Origin: JAJYSO01 sp964579505
GTDB taxonomy: Bacteria > Bacteroidota > Bacteroidia > Flavobacteriales > Flavobacteriaceae
Direction: 5' to 3'
Length of the DNA stretch: 64,000 nucleotides
Assembly: GCA_964579505.1 (NCBI GenBank)
Contig: CAZOGC010000008.1
Span: 54,717-118,716, forward strand
The translations under genes were made by a program, and so were the position numbers. A model generated the notes under the pieces. That model saw nothing but the letters and a program-made list of their open reading frames with translations, was not told where the DNA came from and did no database searches. Every line of letters starts with the position of its first letter. The first letter of the stretch is position 1. This document shows positions 8,004 to 17,018 of this stretch, piece after piece.

Positions 8004-9773
8004 ATGTATAGAACGCACACAAACGGAGAGCTAAAGGCCGCAAACATAGGAACACAAGTTGTTCTTTCGGGCTGGGTTCAAAAAATTAGAGATAAGGGGT
8101 TTATGGTTTGGGTAGATTTGCGCGATCGCTACGGAATTACTCAGCTTATTTTTGACGAACAGCGCACCGATGTGGCCATCATGGAAAAGGCTAAAAAATT
8201 AGGGCGTGAATTTGTGATAAAAGTTAAAGGAGAAGTTATTGAACGCGAGTCGAAAAACCCGACTATACCTACGGGCGATATTGAAGTGTTGGTTACTGAA
8301 CTTACGGTACTAAATGAGGCGTTAACCCCCCCTTTTACTATCGAAGATAAAACCGATGGCGGAGACGATTTACGGATGAAATATCGCTATTTAGATTTGC
8401 GTCGCAATCCGGTAAAAAACAGCCTTATTTTTCGCCATAAAGTGGCAATGGCAGTTCGTAACTATTTGTCTGCTCAAGGCTTTTTAGAAATAGAAACCCC
8501 TTACTTAATTAAATCAACCCCTGAAGGCGCGCGCGATTTTGTAGTGCCCAGTCGTATGCATGCCGGACAATTTTACGCCTTACCACAATCACCACAAACG
8601 TTTAAGCAACTTTTGATGGTGGGCGGAATGGATAAATATTTTCAGATTGTAAAATGTTTTCGCGATGAAGATTTGCGTGCCGATCGGCAACCGGAGTTTA
8701 CGCAGATTGATTGTGAAATGACTTTTGTGACTCAGGAAGATGTAATGCATACTTTTGAGGGGTTGACGCGTCATCTATTAAAAGAAATCGTTCAGGTTGA
8801 GGTAGGAGATTTTCCGGTTATGACGTATGATGAAGCCATGAAACGCTACGGAAATGACAAGCCTGATATCCGCTTCGGAATGGAGTTTGGTACGTTAAAT
8901 ACGGTGGCGCAACACAAAAATTTTAAGGTGTTTAATGAGGCTGAATTGGTAGTAGGGATTGCTGTTCCCGGAGCGGCTAGTTACAGCCGTAAACAAATAG
9001 ATAAACTTATAAAATGGGTAAAACGCCCGCAAGTTGGAGCCCAAGGCATGGTGTATGTAAAATACAACGAAGATGGTAGCTTTAAGTCGTCGGTAGATAA
9101 ATTTTATACACCAGATGATTTTGAGGCTTGGGCAAAAGCAACCAAGGCTAATCCGGGTGATTTGATTTGTGTGCTTTCCGGTCCGGCTCATAAAACGCGC
9201 GCACAACTTAGTGCTTTGCGTATGGAATTGGCTGAACAATTGGGCTTGCGCAAACCAGATGAGTTTGCCCCACTTTGGATTGTAGATTTCCCGTTATTAG
9301 AATGGGATGAAGAAACGCAAACTTGCCATGCTATGCACCATCCGTTTACTTCACCTAAACCCAATCAGGTAGATTTGTTAGAGACTGATCCTTTGGCAGT
9401 TAAAGCAAATGCCTATGATTTAGTGCTTAATGGAAACGAGATAGGCGGTGGATCTATTAGAATTCACACGCAAGAAATACAACACAAGATGTTTGATGCT
9501 CTGGGCTTCACTCCCGAAGAAGCTCAAGCACAATTTGGATTTTTGATGAATGCTTTTCAGTATGGAGCTCCTCCTCACGGAGGCCTGGCTTTTGGGTTAG
9601 ACCGCTTGGTCGCTATTTTGGCCGGAAAAGAAACCATACGTGATTTTATTGCTTTTCCTAAAAACAATGCCGGCCGTGATGTAATGATTGATGCTCCGGC
9701 TAAAATTGATGCCACTCAGCTAGAAGAATTGCACTTAAAATTAGAAAGCAAAGGGGAGGAAGCAGAGCTGTAA
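8004..9773 (+). CDS. aspS: Aspartyl-tRNA synthetase
   Basis: This class IIb synthetase charges tRNA-Asp with aspartate. Its 589 residues match the usual bacterial length. The N-terminal OB-fold anticodon-binding domain is visible (GWVQKIRDKGFMVWVDLRDR, residues 23-42). Class II motif 2 is FRDEDLRADRQPEFTQID and motif 3 is GGLAFGLDRLVAIL near residue 530. The bacterial-type GAD insertion lies between about 290 and 420. The enzyme is complete. It cannot be told from sequence alone whether it is discriminating or also charges tRNA-Asn. It is monocistronic with its own promoter. Confidence 0.97.
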   Translation: MYRTHTNGELKAANIGTQVVLSGWVQKIRDKGFMVWVDLRDRYGITQLIFDEQRTDVAIMEKAKKLGREFVIKVKGEVIERESKNPTIPTGDIEVLVTELTVLNEALTPPFTIEDKTDGGDDLRMKYRYLDLRRNPVKNSLIFRHKVAMAVRNYLSAQGFLEIETPYLIKSTPEGARDFVVPSRMHAGQFYALPQSPQTFKQLLMVGGMDKYFQIVKCFRDEDLRADRQPEFTQIDCEMTFVTQEDVMHTFEGLTRHLLKEIVQVEVGDFPVMTYDEAMKRYGNDKPDIRFGMEFGTLNTVAQHKNFKVFNEAELVVGIAVPGAASYSRKQIDKLIKWVKRPQVGAQGMVYVKYNEDGSFKSSVDKFYTPDDFEAWAKATKANPGDLICVLSGPAHKTRAQLSALRMELAEQLGLRKPDEFAPLWIVDFPLLEWDEETQTCHAMHHPFTSPKPNQVDLLETDPLAVKANAYDLVLNGNEIGGGSIRIHTQEIQHKMFDALGFTPEEAQAQFGFLMNAFQYGAPPHGGLAFGLDRLVAILAGKETIRDFIAFPKNNAGRDVMIDAPAKIDATQLEELHLKLESKGEEAEL

Positions 9774-9915
9774 AAGAGACATTTTTCTAATTTAAATGGT
9801 CTTTTAGTAGCCTGAAACGCAAAAAAATAAGGACTTATAAGCCCTGTGTAAAAATTTTATTAAAGAATTAATAAAATAATTTGGTTTTTATTTTTATAAG
9901 TGGAATGTTTATGCG

Positions 9916-9923
9916 TAAGTTTG
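9916..9923 (+). promoter_or_regulatory. Probable -7 box for the cold-shock gene
   Basis: TAAGTTTG fits TAnnTTTG and implies a leader of only about 22 bases. This differs from the long thermosensing leaders of enterobacterial csp genes. No good -33 element was seen. Confidence 0.45.
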
Positions 9924-9950
9924 TACCCTTAATTATTATTATTTTTTAAA

Positions 9951-10148
9951 ATGGAAGGCACAGTAAAATTTTTCAATGAATCAAAAGGATACGGATTCAT
10001 TACCAACAACGAAACCAATAAAGACATCTTTGTGCATGTAACCGGATTAGATTGCGAATCTTTAAATACCGGTGATAAAGTAGAGTATGAAGAAGCTGAA
10101 GGACGTAAAGGCATTGTTGCCGTTCACGTTCGTCCGCTTGAAGAATAG
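9951..10148 (+). CDS. Cold-shock domain protein (CspA family)
   Basis: The protein has 65 residues and a single cold-shock OB fold. RNP1 is KGYGFITN and RNP2 is DIFVHVTG, with the family start GTVKFFNESKGYGF. Such proteins bind single-stranded RNA or DNA and melt mRNA structure in the cytosol. It is slightly shorter than the typical 66-70 residues but intact. Whether it is cold-induced cannot be judged, because the leader is short. A perfect hairpin terminator follows 24 bases after the stop, so the gene is monocistronic. Confidence 0.95.
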   Translation: MEGTVKFFNESKGYGFITNNETNKDIFVHVTGLDCESLNTGDKVEYEEAEGRKGIVAVHVRPLEE

Positions 10149-10171
10149 AAGAAAATAGTTTATTTGTTAGA

Positions 10172-10199
10172 GGCATCGTGAAAACGATGCCTTTTTTAT
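10172..10199 (+). terminator. Rho-independent terminator of the csp gene
   Basis: AGGCATCGT (10172-10180) pairs perfectly with ACGATGCCT (10185-10193) around a GAAA tetraloop, followed by six or more T. Confidence 0.9.
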
Positions 10200-10308
10200 T
10201 TTATAAAATAGGATTCTTGTAGGAAGCGGTAAATTCTGTTATATCCTAAATAAAAATTACTACATTAGGGTGCTGAAGATGAGTACTTAATCTATAAAAA
10301 GCATGACC

Positions 10309-10671
10309 ATGGCAAGAACGTGTATAGAATGTGGAGAAAAAATTAATGGAAGAGCCGATAAAAAATTCTGTAGTGATTATTGTCGAAATGCCTATAACAA
10401 CCGACTTAACCGTGATAGTAAAAACCTGATGCGCAATGTGCACAACCGATTGCGCAAAAACTATCGTATTTTAGAAAAACTAAATCCCAATGGGAAAACC
10501 ACCGTGCATAAAGATAGTTTGTTACGTATGGGATTTGATTTTATTTATTTTACCAGTATATATGAAACCCAAAAAGGAGCTATATATCACTTTGTATATG
10601 ACCAGGGCTATCTTTCTATAGGGCAAGGTGATAAATATGTTTTGGTGAAACGTGAACACTCCGCCGAATAA
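10309..10671 (+). CDS. Small conserved zinc-finger protein of unknown function
   Basis: About 120 residues. The N terminus carries a C-x2-C ... C-x3-C finger (TCIECGEKINGRADKKFCSD, then YC), resembling MYM/treble-clef-like ribbons. A basic helix with RNAYNNRLNRDSKNLMRN and a C-terminal domain rich in aromatic residues follow. I know this as a conserved hypothetical in Bacteroidota but cannot name a function. The finger plus basic helix suggests nucleic-acid contact, which is an inference. Starts at 10303 and 10309 are both possible; 10309 gives MARTCIEC. The stop overlaps the next start (TAATG), so it is translationally coupled to the M28 peptidase gene. Confidence 0.75.
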   Translation: MARTCIECGEKINGRADKKFCSDYCRNAYNNRLNRDSKNLMRNVHNRLRKNYRILEKLNPNGKTTVHKDSLLRMGFDFIYFTSIYETQKGAIYHFVYDQGYLSIGQGDKYVLVKREHSAE

Positions 10672-12980
10672 TGAAAAGATTTTCTTTCCAACTTATTATC
10701 CTTATTCTGTTAGGATTTTTGGTATTCCTTAGTTTTTACGTCTTGTTGCCGCATGTTACTGCGCAAAAAGAAAAACCGGCTACAGAATTTTCGGTTACTC
10801 GCGCATTTGTTCATGTACAAAATTTGGCGCAGCACCCTCATTATGTAGGAAGCTCAAACCACAGTAAAGTACGTAATTATATTGTAGGGGAGCTGCAAAA
10901 AATGGGGCTTTCTGTTCATACACAAAATGGTTATGTAGTAAATAGCTTTAAGGTGCTGACTAATCCGGTTAATATCATTACTCAAATAGATGGAAGTAAC
11001 CCGCAATCCCACAATGATTTATTGGTTTTGGCGCATTATGATAGCGACCCGCATTCTTCTTATGGAGCTAGTGATGATGGAGCCGGAATAGCGGCTATCT
11101 TAGAGGCTATTCGAGCGTTAAAAGCACAACACTTTCAACCTAAAAACAATGTTATTATTTGTATTACCGATGCGGAAGAAATAGGCCTTTTGGGAGCGCA
11201 GCTTTTTGCTGAACACTCTCCATTGGTTAAAAATGTGGGACTTGTACTTAATTTTGAGGCTCGAGGAACTAGTGGACCTTCTAACACTATTATAGAAACA
11301 AACCATGGTAATGCTCAACTCGTTGAGGCTTTTGCACAGGCACATCCTCGGTTTCCGATGGCTTCTTCGCTGATGTATGAGGTGTATAAAAATATGCCCA
11401 ATGATACAGATGCCACCGTTTTTAGAGAAGATAAAGATATTCCTAGCTTGTTTTTTGCTTTTATAGACGGGCATTACAATTATCACACTGCCTTAGATAC
11501 TCCTAAAAATTTAAGTCTAAACTCGTTAGCACATCAGGGGAGTTATTTAATGACACTGCTTCCTTATTTTGGAAATGCAGATATAAGTGATTTACAGACG
11601 CCTCATAATCAAGTTTATTTTAATTTTCCGTTACTCAACTTAGTTCACTATAGTTATACTCTCATTTTTCCCTTGTTATTAGTAGCCTGGTTGGGGTTTA
11701 TTGTGTTGCTGATTTTGGGATTTAAGAGACAAAAAGTAACCGGAAAAGAAATTGGTAAGGGTTTTCTAGCTTTTTTACTGGGGCTGGTGTTGTGCGGACT
11801 CTTAGGATATTTTGGGTGGAAGGCGGTGCTGTATTTTTATCCGCAGTACAAAGAAATTCAACAAGGCTTTTCGTATAACGGCCATGCTTATATTGCTGGA
11901 TTTGTAGCGTTGGCACTAGCCATTTTATGGACCGTGTATCACTTATTTGATAAAAAAGAAAATCGACTGAGTTTGGTAGTGGCTCCGCTGGTAATATGGT
12001 TGCTTATTTGCACCGTACTGGCGGTGATATTTAAAGGCGCTTCCTATTTTATCATCCCGGTTTTATTTTTGGAGATAGCTTTTGGGTTGCAGTTGAGAAA
12101 AAGAACCTCGACATGGTTATTGCTTCTCTGTGGTATTCCGGCTATTTTTATACTGACACCTTTGGTGGTTTATGTGCCGGTAGCTTTGGGTATGCACCTT
12201 GTTTATGGCGGACTGGTACTTACCGCTTTATTGTTCGGGTTGCTACCAATTTTAAATAGTTTCGATAAAAAGTATATACTAGCCATGTTGGCCTTTCTTG
12301 TGGGTGTTTTCTTTTTTGTAAAAGCCCACATGCATTCTTCTTTTTCTGAAAAAAATCCTAAACCTAATAGCTTGGTTTATCTCCTAGACGAAGAAACCCA
12401 CACGGCCTCGTGGAATACGTATGACCATATTTTGGATTCGTGGACAAAACCGTATTTTAAAAATGCAGAAAGAGCAAGTGAGCCTAAACAAATTATACCG
12501 AGTAAATACGGAGATGGGTTTACATATACGAATTCTGCGCCACTAAAACCCATTCCTACAGCGCAAGTTGAGGTGAATAAAGACACATTAAGTAAAGGAA
12601 AGATACGTTATACGCTAGCAATAACACCTCAACGCACGCTAAATAGCCTGGTTCTGTACGGTACAGGAATCAAAAATATAAGCGCTTTTAAAGCCAATCA
12701 ACTACCGATAAATAATATTCAACGTCAGGTAACTAAAATTCGTGAAGCGGTAAAAGGGTTAGGTACTCGGTTGTTGACCTATTATCCTATAGATAAAGGT
12801 ACACTGCATGTAGAATTTGAATTACCACAGGGGCATACTGCCCGGTTACAGTTATTTGGAGCTAGTTATAATTTGTTACATAACCCGTGGATTGAAGTTT
12901 CTCCCCGCGACAGCACGATGATACCTCGTCCTTTTGTATTAAATGATGCTGTGGTGGTCAAACAAACTATTGTTTTGTAG
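10671..12980 (+). CDS. M28 family membrane zinc aminopeptidase
   Basis: The protein has 769 residues. An N-terminal membrane anchor spans about 5-27. The M28 catalytic domain lies at about 60-310, with zinc and catalytic residues in AHYDSDPHSSYGASDDGAG (His/Asp ligands) and TDAEEIGLLGA (the Glu-Glu pair), plus a downstream ligand in the FAFIDGHYNYHT region. After that come about eight hydrophobic segments (from about 325 to 555) and a periplasmic C-terminal beta-rich domain. The architecture matches Fxna/ERMP1-like M28 peptidases, which trim peptides outside the cytoplasm. The 1-base overlap with the zinc-finger gene implies an operon. A bidirectional terminator follows. Confidence 0.9.
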   Translation: MKRFSFQLIILILLGFLVFLSFYVLLPHVTAQKEKPATEFSVTRAFVHVQNLAQHPHYVGSSNHSKVRNYIVGELQKMGLSVHTQNGYVVNSFKVLTNPVNIITQIDGSNPQSHNDLLVLAHYDSDPHSSYGASDDGAGIAAILEAIRALKAQHFQPKNNVIICITDAEEIGLLGAQLFAEHSPLVKNVGLVLNFEARGTSGPSNTIIETNHGNAQLVEAFAQAHPRFPMASSLMYEVYKNMPNDTDATVFREDKDIPSLFFAFIDGHYNYHTALDTPKNLSLNSLAHQGSYLMTLLPYFGNADISDLQTPHNQVYFNFPLLNLVHYSYTLIFPLLLVAWLGFIVLLILGFKRQKVTGKEIGKGFLAFLLGLVLCGLLGYFGWKAVLYFYPQYKEIQQGFSYNGHAYIAGFVALALAILWTVYHLFDKKENRLSLVVAPLVIWLLICTVLAVIFKGASYFIIPVLFLEIAFGLQLRKRTSTWLLLLCGIPAIFILTPLVVYVPVALGMHLVYGGLVLTALLFGLLPILNSFDKKYILAMLAFLVGVFFFVKAHMHSSFSEKNPKPNSLVYLLDEETHTASWNTYDHILDSWTKPYFKNAERASEPKQIIPSKYGDGFTYTNSAPLKPIPTAQVEVNKDTLSKGKIRYTLAITPQRTLNSLVLYGTGIKNISAFKANQLPINNIQRQVTKIREAVKGLGTRLLTYYPIDKGTLHVEFELPQGHTARLQLFGASYNLLHNPWIEVSPRDSTMIPRPFVLNDAVVVKQTIVL

Positions 12981-13016
12981 AAAATCATTAAGACACGGTA
13001 ATTAAAACAATGAGTA

Positions 13017-13052
13017 TAAAAAACAAGGAGCACAAAACTGTGCTCCTTGTTA
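13017..13052. terminator. Bidirectional terminator between the M28 and M13 peptidase genes
   Basis: ACAAGGAGCACA (13023-13034) and TGTGCTCCTTGT (13039-13050) form a 12-bp perfect stem with an AAAC loop. There is an A run before it and a T-rich stretch after it, so it can act on both convergent transcripts. Confidence 0.85.
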
Positions 13053-13073
13053 CTTTTTGTTTTGAAAATAGGA

Positions 13074-15134
13074 TTACCAAATTCTTACACGGTCTTTAGG
13101 AGCAACGTACATAGAATCACCTTTCTTTATATTGAATGCTTTATAGAAAGCATCAACATTTTCTAAAGGTAAGTATGCTCGGTAAATTCCGGGAGAGTGT
13201 GGATCTGTTTTAACTTGGGTGCGTAAGGCTGCAGGGCGCGTTTTAGTACGCCATACAGTAGCCCAAGAAATAAAGAATCGTTGTTCTTGTGTAAATCCGT
13301 CAATTTTTCCGGGTTTTTTATGGTCTTTGTAATAGCGTTCCATACCGTAGTAGGCTGCAAGAACACCTCCTAAGTCAGCAGTATTTTCACCTAAGGTATA
13401 TTCACCATTTAAGTGTAAGCTGTCTCCTACTTTAACGCTACTATAAAAGTTAGCTAACTTTTGAGTACGTTTGTGGAATTTTTTAAGATCCTCAGGAGTC
13501 CACCAGTTGTGTAGATTTCCTTCGGCGTCAAAACGCGCGCCACTATCGTCAAAAGCGTGAGAAATTTCGTGACCAATTACGGCACCGATTCCTCCGTAGT
13601 TTACAGCAGCATCTGCTTTATAATCGAAGAACGGAGGTTGTAAAATAGCGGCCGGGAATACAATTTCATTCATAGAAGGATTGTAGTAAGCGTTTACCGT
13701 TTGTGGGTTCATATGCCACTCGGTACGATCAACCGGTTGTCCTATTTTAGACAAATTGTAATTGTAACGCCATTTAGAAGCTGCTACCATATTTTGGTAT
13801 AAAGAATTATCTTTCTTAATCTCCATTTTTGAATAATCTCTCCATTTGTCGGGGTATCCTATCTTGATGGTGAGTTTGTTTAATTTTTCAATAGCTTTTT
13901 TCTTAGTGGCTTCGGTCATCCAATCTAATTTCTGAATACGTTCTTTGTAGGTGGCAATAACATTGTGTACCATCGTTTCGGCTGTTTCTTTGGCCTTAGG
14001 TGGAAAATATCTTTTGACATAAGCCTTTCCTAAAGCTTCGCCCATTACTCCGTTTACGGTAGAAAGTGCACGTTCATCAGCCGGACGTTGTTGAGGAGTT
14101 CCTCTTAAAGTATGGCTGTAGAAGTCCCAATTGGCTTTTTCTAATTCAGGAGTAAGTTCACCTGCTGCTCCATTAAGGGTAGCCCAGCTTAATAGCGTTT
14201 TTAAATCATCAATATTGGTAGAAGTCAAAATATCTTGTAACGCTTTCATATAATTTAGCTGCGTAACAATTAACGTATCGACTCCTTTTTTAGCTGGAAG
14301 ACTAGCTATTATAGCATCCCAATTAATGGCGGGGGTTAATGCTTCTACTTGTTTGATAGAGCGTGGGTTGTTACGTTTTCGTGCATCGCGACGCTCTTCT
14401 TTGGTCATTCTGGGTTTGGCCAACTTGGTTTCTAACGCCAATACAGTTTCCGCTTTTTTGTGAGCGTCGGCTTCATCTACCCCAATAAGTTTAAACATGC
14501 GGGTGATGTGATCTACATATTGCTGGCGAATTTTTTTCGACTTAGAACTTTGATCGGTATAATAATCGCGGTTAGGTAAGCCTAATCCTCCCGGAGAAAG
14601 ATATGCCCCATTCATAGAACTTTCTTTAAATTTAGCAGAAGCATAAATACCGATAAACGGGTTGCCTATTTGAACCGGGTTAGCGAGTAAAGTTTCTTGT
14701 AAACTTTTTAAGTTGGTAATAGCATTAATTTTCTTCAAAAGAGGTTGAAGTGGTTTTATGCCAACTTCATTACGAGCGGCTGTGTCTAACTCAGATTTAT
14801 AAAGAAATACCGCTTTTGCTTCATCAGAGTCAGCGTTAAGGTTGCTGTCTTTAGACAGACTGTCTAATAAAAATAAAACGTCTTTATCCGTGTTTTTGCG
14901 GAGTAAGTTGAAACTACCCCAAGAACTTCTATCGGCAGGAATGGAGGCTTGATCCATCCATTTTCCATTTACAAATCGATAAAAGTTTTGCTGTGGACTC
15001 ACGGAGGTGTCCATGTATTTTACATCAATACCGTGATGTTCATTATTTGCCATTTTGTCTCCTTTCTTATTACAGGAAAAAAGCGTTGCCGTAACAGTGG
15101 CTAGCATTAAAATTGATCTGTAACGTGTTTTCAT
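13074..15134 (-). CDS. M13 family metallopeptidase (neprilysin/PepO type), lipoprotein
   Basis: The protein has 686 residues. The leader ends in a lipobox-like LFSC (Cys 21), predicting a lipoprotein facing the periplasm or cell surface. The gluzincin motif is HEISH within GAVIGHEISHAFDD, and the third ligand is in GENTADLGG (ExxxD), both canonical for M13. The N-terminal MPN lid domain runs from about 45 to 420. The C-terminal PKDRVRIW matches the family C-terminal W. Family members cut short oligopeptides. Two other extracytoplasmic peptidases lie upstream (M16 pair and M28), suggesting periplasmic peptide turnover, but the genes are not in one operon. Confidence 0.95.
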   Translation of the reverse strand: MKTRYRSILMLATVTATLFSCNKKGDKMANNEHHGIDVKYMDTSVSPQQNFYRFVNGKWMDQASIPADRSSWGSFNLLRKNTDKDVLFLLDSLSKDSNLNADSDEAKAVFLYKSELDTAARNEVGIKPLQPLLKKINAITNLKSLQETLLANPVQIGNPFIGIYASAKFKESSMNGAYLSPGGLGLPNRDYYTDQSSKSKKIRQQYVDHITRMFKLIGVDEADAHKKAETVLALETKLAKPRMTKEERRDARKRNNPRSIKQVEALTPAINWDAIIASLPAKKGVDTLIVTQLNYMKALQDILTSTNIDDLKTLLSWATLNGAAGELTPELEKANWDFYSHTLRGTPQQRPADERALSTVNGVMGEALGKAYVKRYFPPKAKETAETMVHNVIATYKERIQKLDWMTEATKKKAIEKLNKLTIKIGYPDKWRDYSKMEIKKDNSLYQNMVAASKWRYNYNLSKIGQPVDRTEWHMNPQTVNAYYNPSMNEIVFPAAILQPPFFDYKADAAVNYGGIGAVIGHEISHAFDDSGARFDAEGNLHNWWTPEDLKKFHKRTQKLANFYSSVKVGDSLHLNGEYTLGENTADLGGVLAAYYGMERYYKDHKKPGKIDGFTQEQRFFISWATVWRTKTRPAALRTQVKTDPHSPGIYRAYLPLENVDAFYKAFNIKKGDSMYVAPKDRVRIW

Positions 15135-15281
15135 GGTTTGTTTTGTTTTAAAAGGCTGTTAAATTTATGAGGCTAAATGTAGGAAATTGTTTTTACATTA
15201 CCCTATTTGTATTATAAAAATGTATGATTTGTTGTGAAAATTGGGGGTAAACTCACTTCTTTCGGAAAATTATATATCCTT

Positions 15282-15890
15282 TTAGGAATTTTTAGTTTGA
15301 ATCTTTAATTGTTTCTTGTTCTTACGCGCCTGTTGAATGCTATCTTGTTTTTGATCCATAACCATTTCAAAATTAGGTTGTTGTTTTACAAAGACTTCAT
15401 TCAATTGTATTTTTAAATTTTGAAAGGCGGTGTAAATAGCCCGTCCGCCGGCTTGCAGTTCAGCAGTGTCTATTGCATACCGTTTGGCATTTTGATGCAA
15501 AACATTTGCTTTGGTAAGCAATACATTTATCCGACTTTCTACCGGGGTATTGTCCATTTTCTGAGGAATACTGTCTTTTAATTTTTCTACCGTTCGTAAA
15601 AGACTGGCATTGTTGCTTACTAAATCTTGTAAGGTAAAGTCTTCCAATTTTCTAATTTCTGATCGAGCAGCAACATATTCAGGCCAGTTAATAGCGGCTT
15701 CTAAAGCTTTTCCTGAAAGTTGAAAAGAAGGAATACCATTTAAGTTTATCTTTTTAGCAAATGCCTGAGCGTGCTCTTCTATATATGATTGTTGCGTTTT
15801 AGGTTTTTTAGGATCATTTTTGCAGCTGTAAAAACAACAAAAAAGAAAAGTACAGACAATTGCTGAGTAGAAAGGCAGGGTTTTACGCAT
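15282..15890 (-). CDS. Hypothetical lipoprotein
   Basis: About 202 residues from the ATG at 15890. A longer reading would need a TTG at 15902. The leader MRKTLPFYSAIVCTFLFCCFY-SC ends at a lipobox Cys. The rest is mostly alpha-helical and polar, with charged helices such as EHAQAFAKKINLNGIPSFQL and a lysine-rich C terminus. I do not recognise the family. The helical segments at about 90-140 could form a coiled coil. The gene lies 147 bases upstream of the M13 peptidase on the same strand and may be transcribed with it, though no terminator or promoter between them was clear. Confidence 0.6.
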   Translation of the reverse strand: MRKTLPFYSAIVCTFLFCCFYSCKNDPKKPKTQQSYIEEHAQAFAKKINLNGIPSFQLSGKALEAAINWPEYVAARSEIRKLEDFTLQDLVSNNASLLRTVEKLKDSIPQKMDNTPVESRINVLLTKANVLHQNAKRYAIDTAELQAGGRAIYTAFQNLKIQLNEVFVKQQPNFEMVMDQKQDSIQQARKNKKQLKIQTKNS

Positions 15891-15961
15891 AATTTTGAAC
15901 AAAGGTGAAAGGTACGTGTTTTTAGTTGAATTTTATTTTTCTGTGTTAGGGCAAAAGTCGT

Positions 15962-15969
15962 TATTTTTG
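15962..15969 (+). promoter_or_regulatory. Probable -7 box for the threonine dehydrogenase gene
   Basis: TATTTTTG fits TAnnTTTG and lies 29 bases before the ATG at 15998. No TTG was found at the expected distance. Confidence 0.4.
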
Positions 15970-15997
15970 AAAACAAAAGACAACACAAAATAAAACA

Positions 15998-16951
15998 ATG
16001 GCAAAAAAGATATTGATTATTGGGGCTTGTGGGCAGATTGGTACTGAGTTAACGTTAACCTTGCGCCAAAAATTCGGCAATGAAAATGTAGTAGCTAGTG
16101 ATATTCGTGAAGGAAATGAAGAGCTAATGGCTTCCGGGCCTTTTGAAATTGTTGATGCATGCAAAAGTAAATCCATTGAAGATGTTTTAATACATTATGA
16201 GATAGACGAAGTGTATTTAATGGCGGCAATGCTGAGTGCTACTGCTGAAAAATACCCGATGCGTGGGTGGGATTTAAATATGACCGCTCTTTTTAATGTG
16301 CTGAACTTAGCTAAAGAGAAAAAGGTAAAGAAAGTGTTTTGGCCATCGAGTATAGCTACGTTTGGCCCCACAACTCCTCGTCACAATACGCCCCAAACTA
16401 CAATTATGGAGCCCACCACGGTTTATGGTATTAGCAAACAAACCGGTGAACGATGGTGTGCCTATTACCACAAACGTTATGGCGTAGATGTACGCAGTAT
16501 ACGTTATCCGGGGTTGATTAGTTATAAGACTCCCCCCGGAGGTGGAACTACAGATTATGCCATAGAAATTTTTCACGAAGCATTAAAATCAGGAAAATAC
16601 ACCTGCTTTCTTAAGAAAGATGCAGCGCTGCCGATGATGTATATGACAGATGCTATTCGGGCTACCACCACTTTAATGGAAGCTCCCTTAGAAAACTTAA
16701 GCATTCATTCTTCGTATAATTTAGCAGGGATTAGCTTTACCCCTGAAGAGCTGGCAAAAAATATTCAAAAAGAACTTCCTGATTTTACCATAGACTATGC
16801 TCCTGATTTTAGACAAGCTATTGCGGAGACTTGGCCGGCTAGTTTAGATGACTCTCAAGCACAAAAAGATTGGGGTTGGAAGCTAGAATATGATTTGGAT
16901 AAAATGACCAAGACTATGTTGGCCGGTATTGGTGAAACTAACAACTTGTAA
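15998..16951 (+). CDS. L-threonine 3-dehydrogenase, short-chain (epimerase-like) type
   Basis: The protein has 317 residues in the extended SDR family. The NAD-binding motif is IIGACGQIGTEL at residues 7-18 and the catalytic Tyr-Lys is YGISK near residue 143, with the serine in WPSSIATFG. The segment RYPGLISYKTPPGGGTTDYA is a hallmark of the SDR-type threonine dehydrogenases, which oxidise L-threonine to 2-amino-3-ketobutyrate. This is a different fold from the zinc-dependent Tdh of E. coli. No kbl (2-amino-3-ketobutyrate CoA ligase) is beside it, so the partner must be elsewhere. The assignment is from motif recall. A generic NAD-dependent epimerase is the alternative. Confidence 0.82.
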   Translation: MAKKILIIGACGQIGTELTLTLRQKFGNENVVASDIREGNEELMASGPFEIVDACKSKSIEDVLIHYEIDEVYLMAAMLSATAEKYPMRGWDLNMTALFNVLNLAKEKKVKKVFWPSSIATFGPTTPRHNTPQTTIMEPTTVYGISKQTGERWCAYYHKRYGVDVRSIRYPGLISYKTPPGGGTTDYAIEIFHEALKSGKYTCFLKKDAALPMMYMTDAIRATTTLMEAPLENLSIHSSYNLAGISFTPEELAKNIQKELPDFTIDYAPDFRQAIAETWPASLDDSQAQKDWGWKLEYDLDKMTKTMLAGIGETNNL

Positions 16952-16960
16952 TAAAATAAG

Positions 16961-17015
16961 TAGCTGTTTCAAGGGTGTCTTTTTCTGCGGAAAAGCCTTT
17001 GAAACAGCTATTTTA
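16961..17015 (+). terminator. Large hairpin terminator after the threonine dehydrogenase
   Basis: TAGCTGTTTCAA (16961-16972) pairs with TTGAAACAGCTA (16999-17010). An inner TTTTC/GAAAA stem (16981-16985/16990-16994) lies inside it, and the hairpin is followed by TTTTA. It lies between convergent genes. The GCTGTTTC arm recurs in two other terminators of the window. Confidence 0.7.
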
Positions 17016-17018
17016 GCA

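Noticed and set aside
10671..15134. An M28-M13 peptidase operon or toxin-processing cluster
   Set aside because: The two genes are convergent with a bidirectional terminator between them, so they are not one unit.
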